Made by a program: the position numbers and the translations under genes
In this document: positions 13,299-14,689 of the stretch, piece after piece
Layout: each line of letters begins with the position of its first letter
Position numbering within the stretch: position 1 is the first letter of the stretch
Notes under the pieces: generated by a model
Databases searched by the model: none
Seen by the model: the letters and a program-made list of their open reading frames with translations, nothing else
What the model was told of the DNA's origin: nothing
Source of the DNA: JBBRYK01 sp038237665
Lineage (GTDB): Bacteria; Actinomycetota; Thermoleophilia; Gaiellales; Gaiellaceae
Assembly: GCA_038237665.1 (NCBI GenBank)
Contig: JBBRYK010000072.1
Coordinates: forward strand, 1-14,689
Length of the DNA: 14,689 nt
Direction of reading: 5' to 3'

Positions 13299-13672
13299 TG
13301 GACGACCGGCCGCGCTACATGATCTCGGTCGCCGCCGACCTCGTCGGCATGCATCCGCAGACGCTCAGGATCTACGAGGCCAAGGGCCTCGTCCGCCCGC
13401 AGCGCACCGCCGGGAACACACGGCTCTACTCCGAGGCCGACCTCCATCGGCTGAAGCTGATCCAGCGGCTGACGACCGAGCTCGGGCTCAACCTCGCAGG
13501 CGTCGAGCACGTCCTCCGCCTCGAGGACGAGCTCCGCAAGCTGCAGGCGCGCATGCAGCGCCTCGAGCGCGAGATGCGCGAAGCGGTCGACGCCGTCCAC
13601 AAGAACTACCGGCGCGAGCTCGTGCCGGTCTCCCAGATCACCACTCTCGTACAACGACAACGAAGGAACTAG
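13298..13672 (+). CDS. hspR: MerR-family heat-shock repressor HspR
   Basis: HspR is the actinobacterial repressor of the dnaK operon; it binds HAIR elements and uses DnaK as a co-repressor sensing protein damage. The 124-residue product opens with RYMISVAADLVGMHPQTLRIYEAKGLVRPQRTAGNTRLYS, a MerR-type winged helix-turn-helix, followed by EADLHRLKLIQRLTTELGLNLAGVEHVLRLEDEL and a coiled-coil helix with the RMQRLEREMREAV stretch. The ATG overlaps the dnaJ stop by one base. In the same frame the upstream sequence inside dnaJ is open but Arg-rich and not protein-like, so ATG at 13298 is the start. Its place between dnaJ and clpB is the classical one. Confidence 0.95.
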   Translation: MDDRPRYMISVAADLVGMHPQTLRIYEAKGLVRPQRTAGNTRLYSEADLHRLKLIQRLTTELGLNLAGVEHVLRLEDELRKLQARMQRLEREMREAVDAVHKNYRRELVPVSQITTLVQRQRRN

Positions 13673-14689
13673 ATGGATTTCAACAAGCTGACAATCAAGT
13701 CCCAGGAGGCCGTGGCGGCCGCGCAGGAGCTCGCCCGCCGGCGCGGCAACCCGGAGATCGTCCCCTCCCACCTGACGCTGGCGCTCCTCGACCAGGAGCT
13801 GCCGTTGACGCTGCTCGGCGCCCATGCGGCGCAGGTTCGCGCCGACGCCGAGGCCGAGGTCTCGCGCCTGCCCGCCATCCAGGGCGCGCAGCAGCAGCCG
13901 CAGGTCTCCCGCGCCTTCAGCCAGGTCCTCGACCGGGCCGAGGACGAGATGCGAAAACTCGAGGACGACTACATCTCGACCGAGCATCTCCTGCTCGCAC
14001 TCGATGTGGTGCCGCGCGACGAGCTGCTCGCGCGTCTCAAGGACGTGCGGGGCTCCCAGCGGGTCACCTCGCAGGATCCCGAAGGCTCCTACCAGGCGCT
14101 CGAGAAGTTCGGCCGTGATCTAACGGCGCTCGCCGAGCAGGGGAAGCTCGACCCGGTCATCGGCCGTGACGAGGAAGTCAGGCGCGTCATTCAGGTGCTC
14201 TCGCGCCGAACCAAGAACAACCCCGTCCTGATCGGCGACCCCGGTGTCGGCAAGACAGCGATCGTCGAGGGTCTGGCCCAGCGGATCGTCGCGGGCGACG
14301 TTCCCGAAGGCCTCAAGGGCAAGCGGGTCTGGGCGCTCGACATCGGCGCGCTGCTCGCCGGCTCGAAGTACCGCGGCGAGTTCGAGGAGCGCATGAAGGC
14401 GGTCCTGAACGAGATCAAGTCGTCGGACGGCGAGATCGTCCTCTTCATCGACGAGCTGCACACGATCGTCGGCGCGGGGGCGGCAGAGGGCGCCGTCGAC
14501 GCCGCGAACATGCTCAAGCCGCTGCTGGCGCGAGGTGAGCTCCGCGCGATCGGGGCGACCACGCTCGACGAGTACCGCGAGCACATCGAGAAGGACCCGG
14601 CGCTGGAGCGCCGCTTCGCGCAGGTCTACGTCGGGGAGCCGAGCGTCGAGGACACCGTCGCGATCCTGCGCGGGCTCCAGGAGAAGTAC
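13673..14689 (+). CDS. clpB: Disaggregase ClpB (Hsp100), N-terminal part; 3' end outside window
   Basis: ClpB is the hexameric AAA+ machine that pulls proteins out of aggregates with DnaK. The first 339 codons are present. The N domain holds two repeats (MDFNKLTIKSQEAVAAAQELA with SHLTLALLD, and VLDRAEDEMRKLEDDYISTEHLLLAL) with a shortened link between them. The first AAA+ domain starts at YQALEKFGRDLT. It contains VIGRDEEVRRVIQVLSRRTKNNPVL, Walker A GDPGVGKT (188-195), the pore loop SKYRGEFEER, and Walker B IVLFIDE (D260, E261). RGELRAIGATTLDEYREHIEKDPALERRF follows, with sensor and arginine-finger residues. The ATG follows the hspR stop directly (TAGATG). The M domain and second AAA+ domain lie beyond the window. 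ClpB rather than ClpC is supported by the operon and IEKDPALERRF. Confidence 0.95.
   Translation, partial: MDFNKLTIKSQEAVAAAQELARRRGNPEIVPSHLTLALLDQELPLTLLGAHAAQVRADAEAEVSRLPAIQGAQQQPQVSRAFSQVLDRAEDEMRKLEDDYISTEHLLLALDVVPRDELLARLKDVRGSQRVTSQDPEGSYQALEKFGRDLTALAEQGKLDPVIGRDEEVRRVIQVLSRRTKNNPVLIGDPGVGKTAIVEGLAQRIVAGDVPEGLKGKRVWALDIGALLAGSKYRGEFEERMKAVLNEIKSSDGEIVLFIDELHTIVGAGAAEGAVDAANMLKPLLARGELRAIGATTLDEYREHIEKDPALERRFAQVYVGEPSVEDTVAILRGLQEKY

Overview
The window is GC-rich and gene-dense, and it looks like a chromosomal segment of a high-GC actinobacterium. Three things point there: the order dnaK-grpE-dnaJ-hspR-clpB with HspR rather than HrcA as linked regulator, a bacterial myo-inositol-3-phosphate synthase, and a CDP-alcohol phosphatidyltransferase of the mycobacterial phosphatidylinositol-phosphate synthase type. 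The style of the proteins (DnaK tail, tandem M29 peptidases, frequent GTG/TTG starts) makes me think of Thermoleophilia/Gaiellales, but that is an impression, not a proof.

Layout. (1) 1-1264, + strand: 3' part of an Eco57I/PglX-like N6-adenine DNA methyltransferase, cut by the window edge and broken by a frameshift near 214-227. (2) 1246-4600, - strand: a probable phosphatidylinositol operon read as PAP2/Aur1-like phosphatase, CDP-alcohol phosphatidyltransferase, inositol-3-phosphate synthase and a small unknown protein. The synthase reading frame continues upstream without a stop into two ribbon-helix-helix (RHH) DNA-binding modules, and operator-like TAGCAC/GTGCTA palindromes lie by both possible starts. 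(3) 4748-5743, - strand: moaA, with a -10-like element placed for a leaderless mRNA. (4) 5824-6737, + strand: a repetitive acidic disordered protein, a strong hairpin terminator, then a probable SRPBCC-fold protein. (5) 6620-9655, - strand: an overlapping three-gene operon of two tandem M29 aminopeptidases and an ATP-grasp ligase-like protein. (6) 9753-14689, + strand: the heat-shock operon dnaK-grpE-dnaJ-hspR-clpB, with clpB cut by the window end.

How the parts fit. In (2), the synthase would make inositol-3-phosphate, the transferase would join it to CDP-diacylglycerol to give phosphatidylinositol phosphate, and the PAP2 enzyme is a natural candidate for the next step, removal of the phosphate. 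The RHH modules suggest that the operon product may regulate its own gene. In (6), DnaK, GrpE, DnaJ and ClpB form the disaggregation machine, and HspR is expected to repress the operon. The dnaK promoter region is shared with the divergent peptidase/ATP-grasp operon, so the two could be co-regulated. One peptidase paralogue has Phe where the M29 active-site Tyr is expected.

Gene-free stretches are all short (under 150 bp); none exceeds 300 bases. I see no tRNA, rRNA, CRISPR array, insertion sequence or replication origin.
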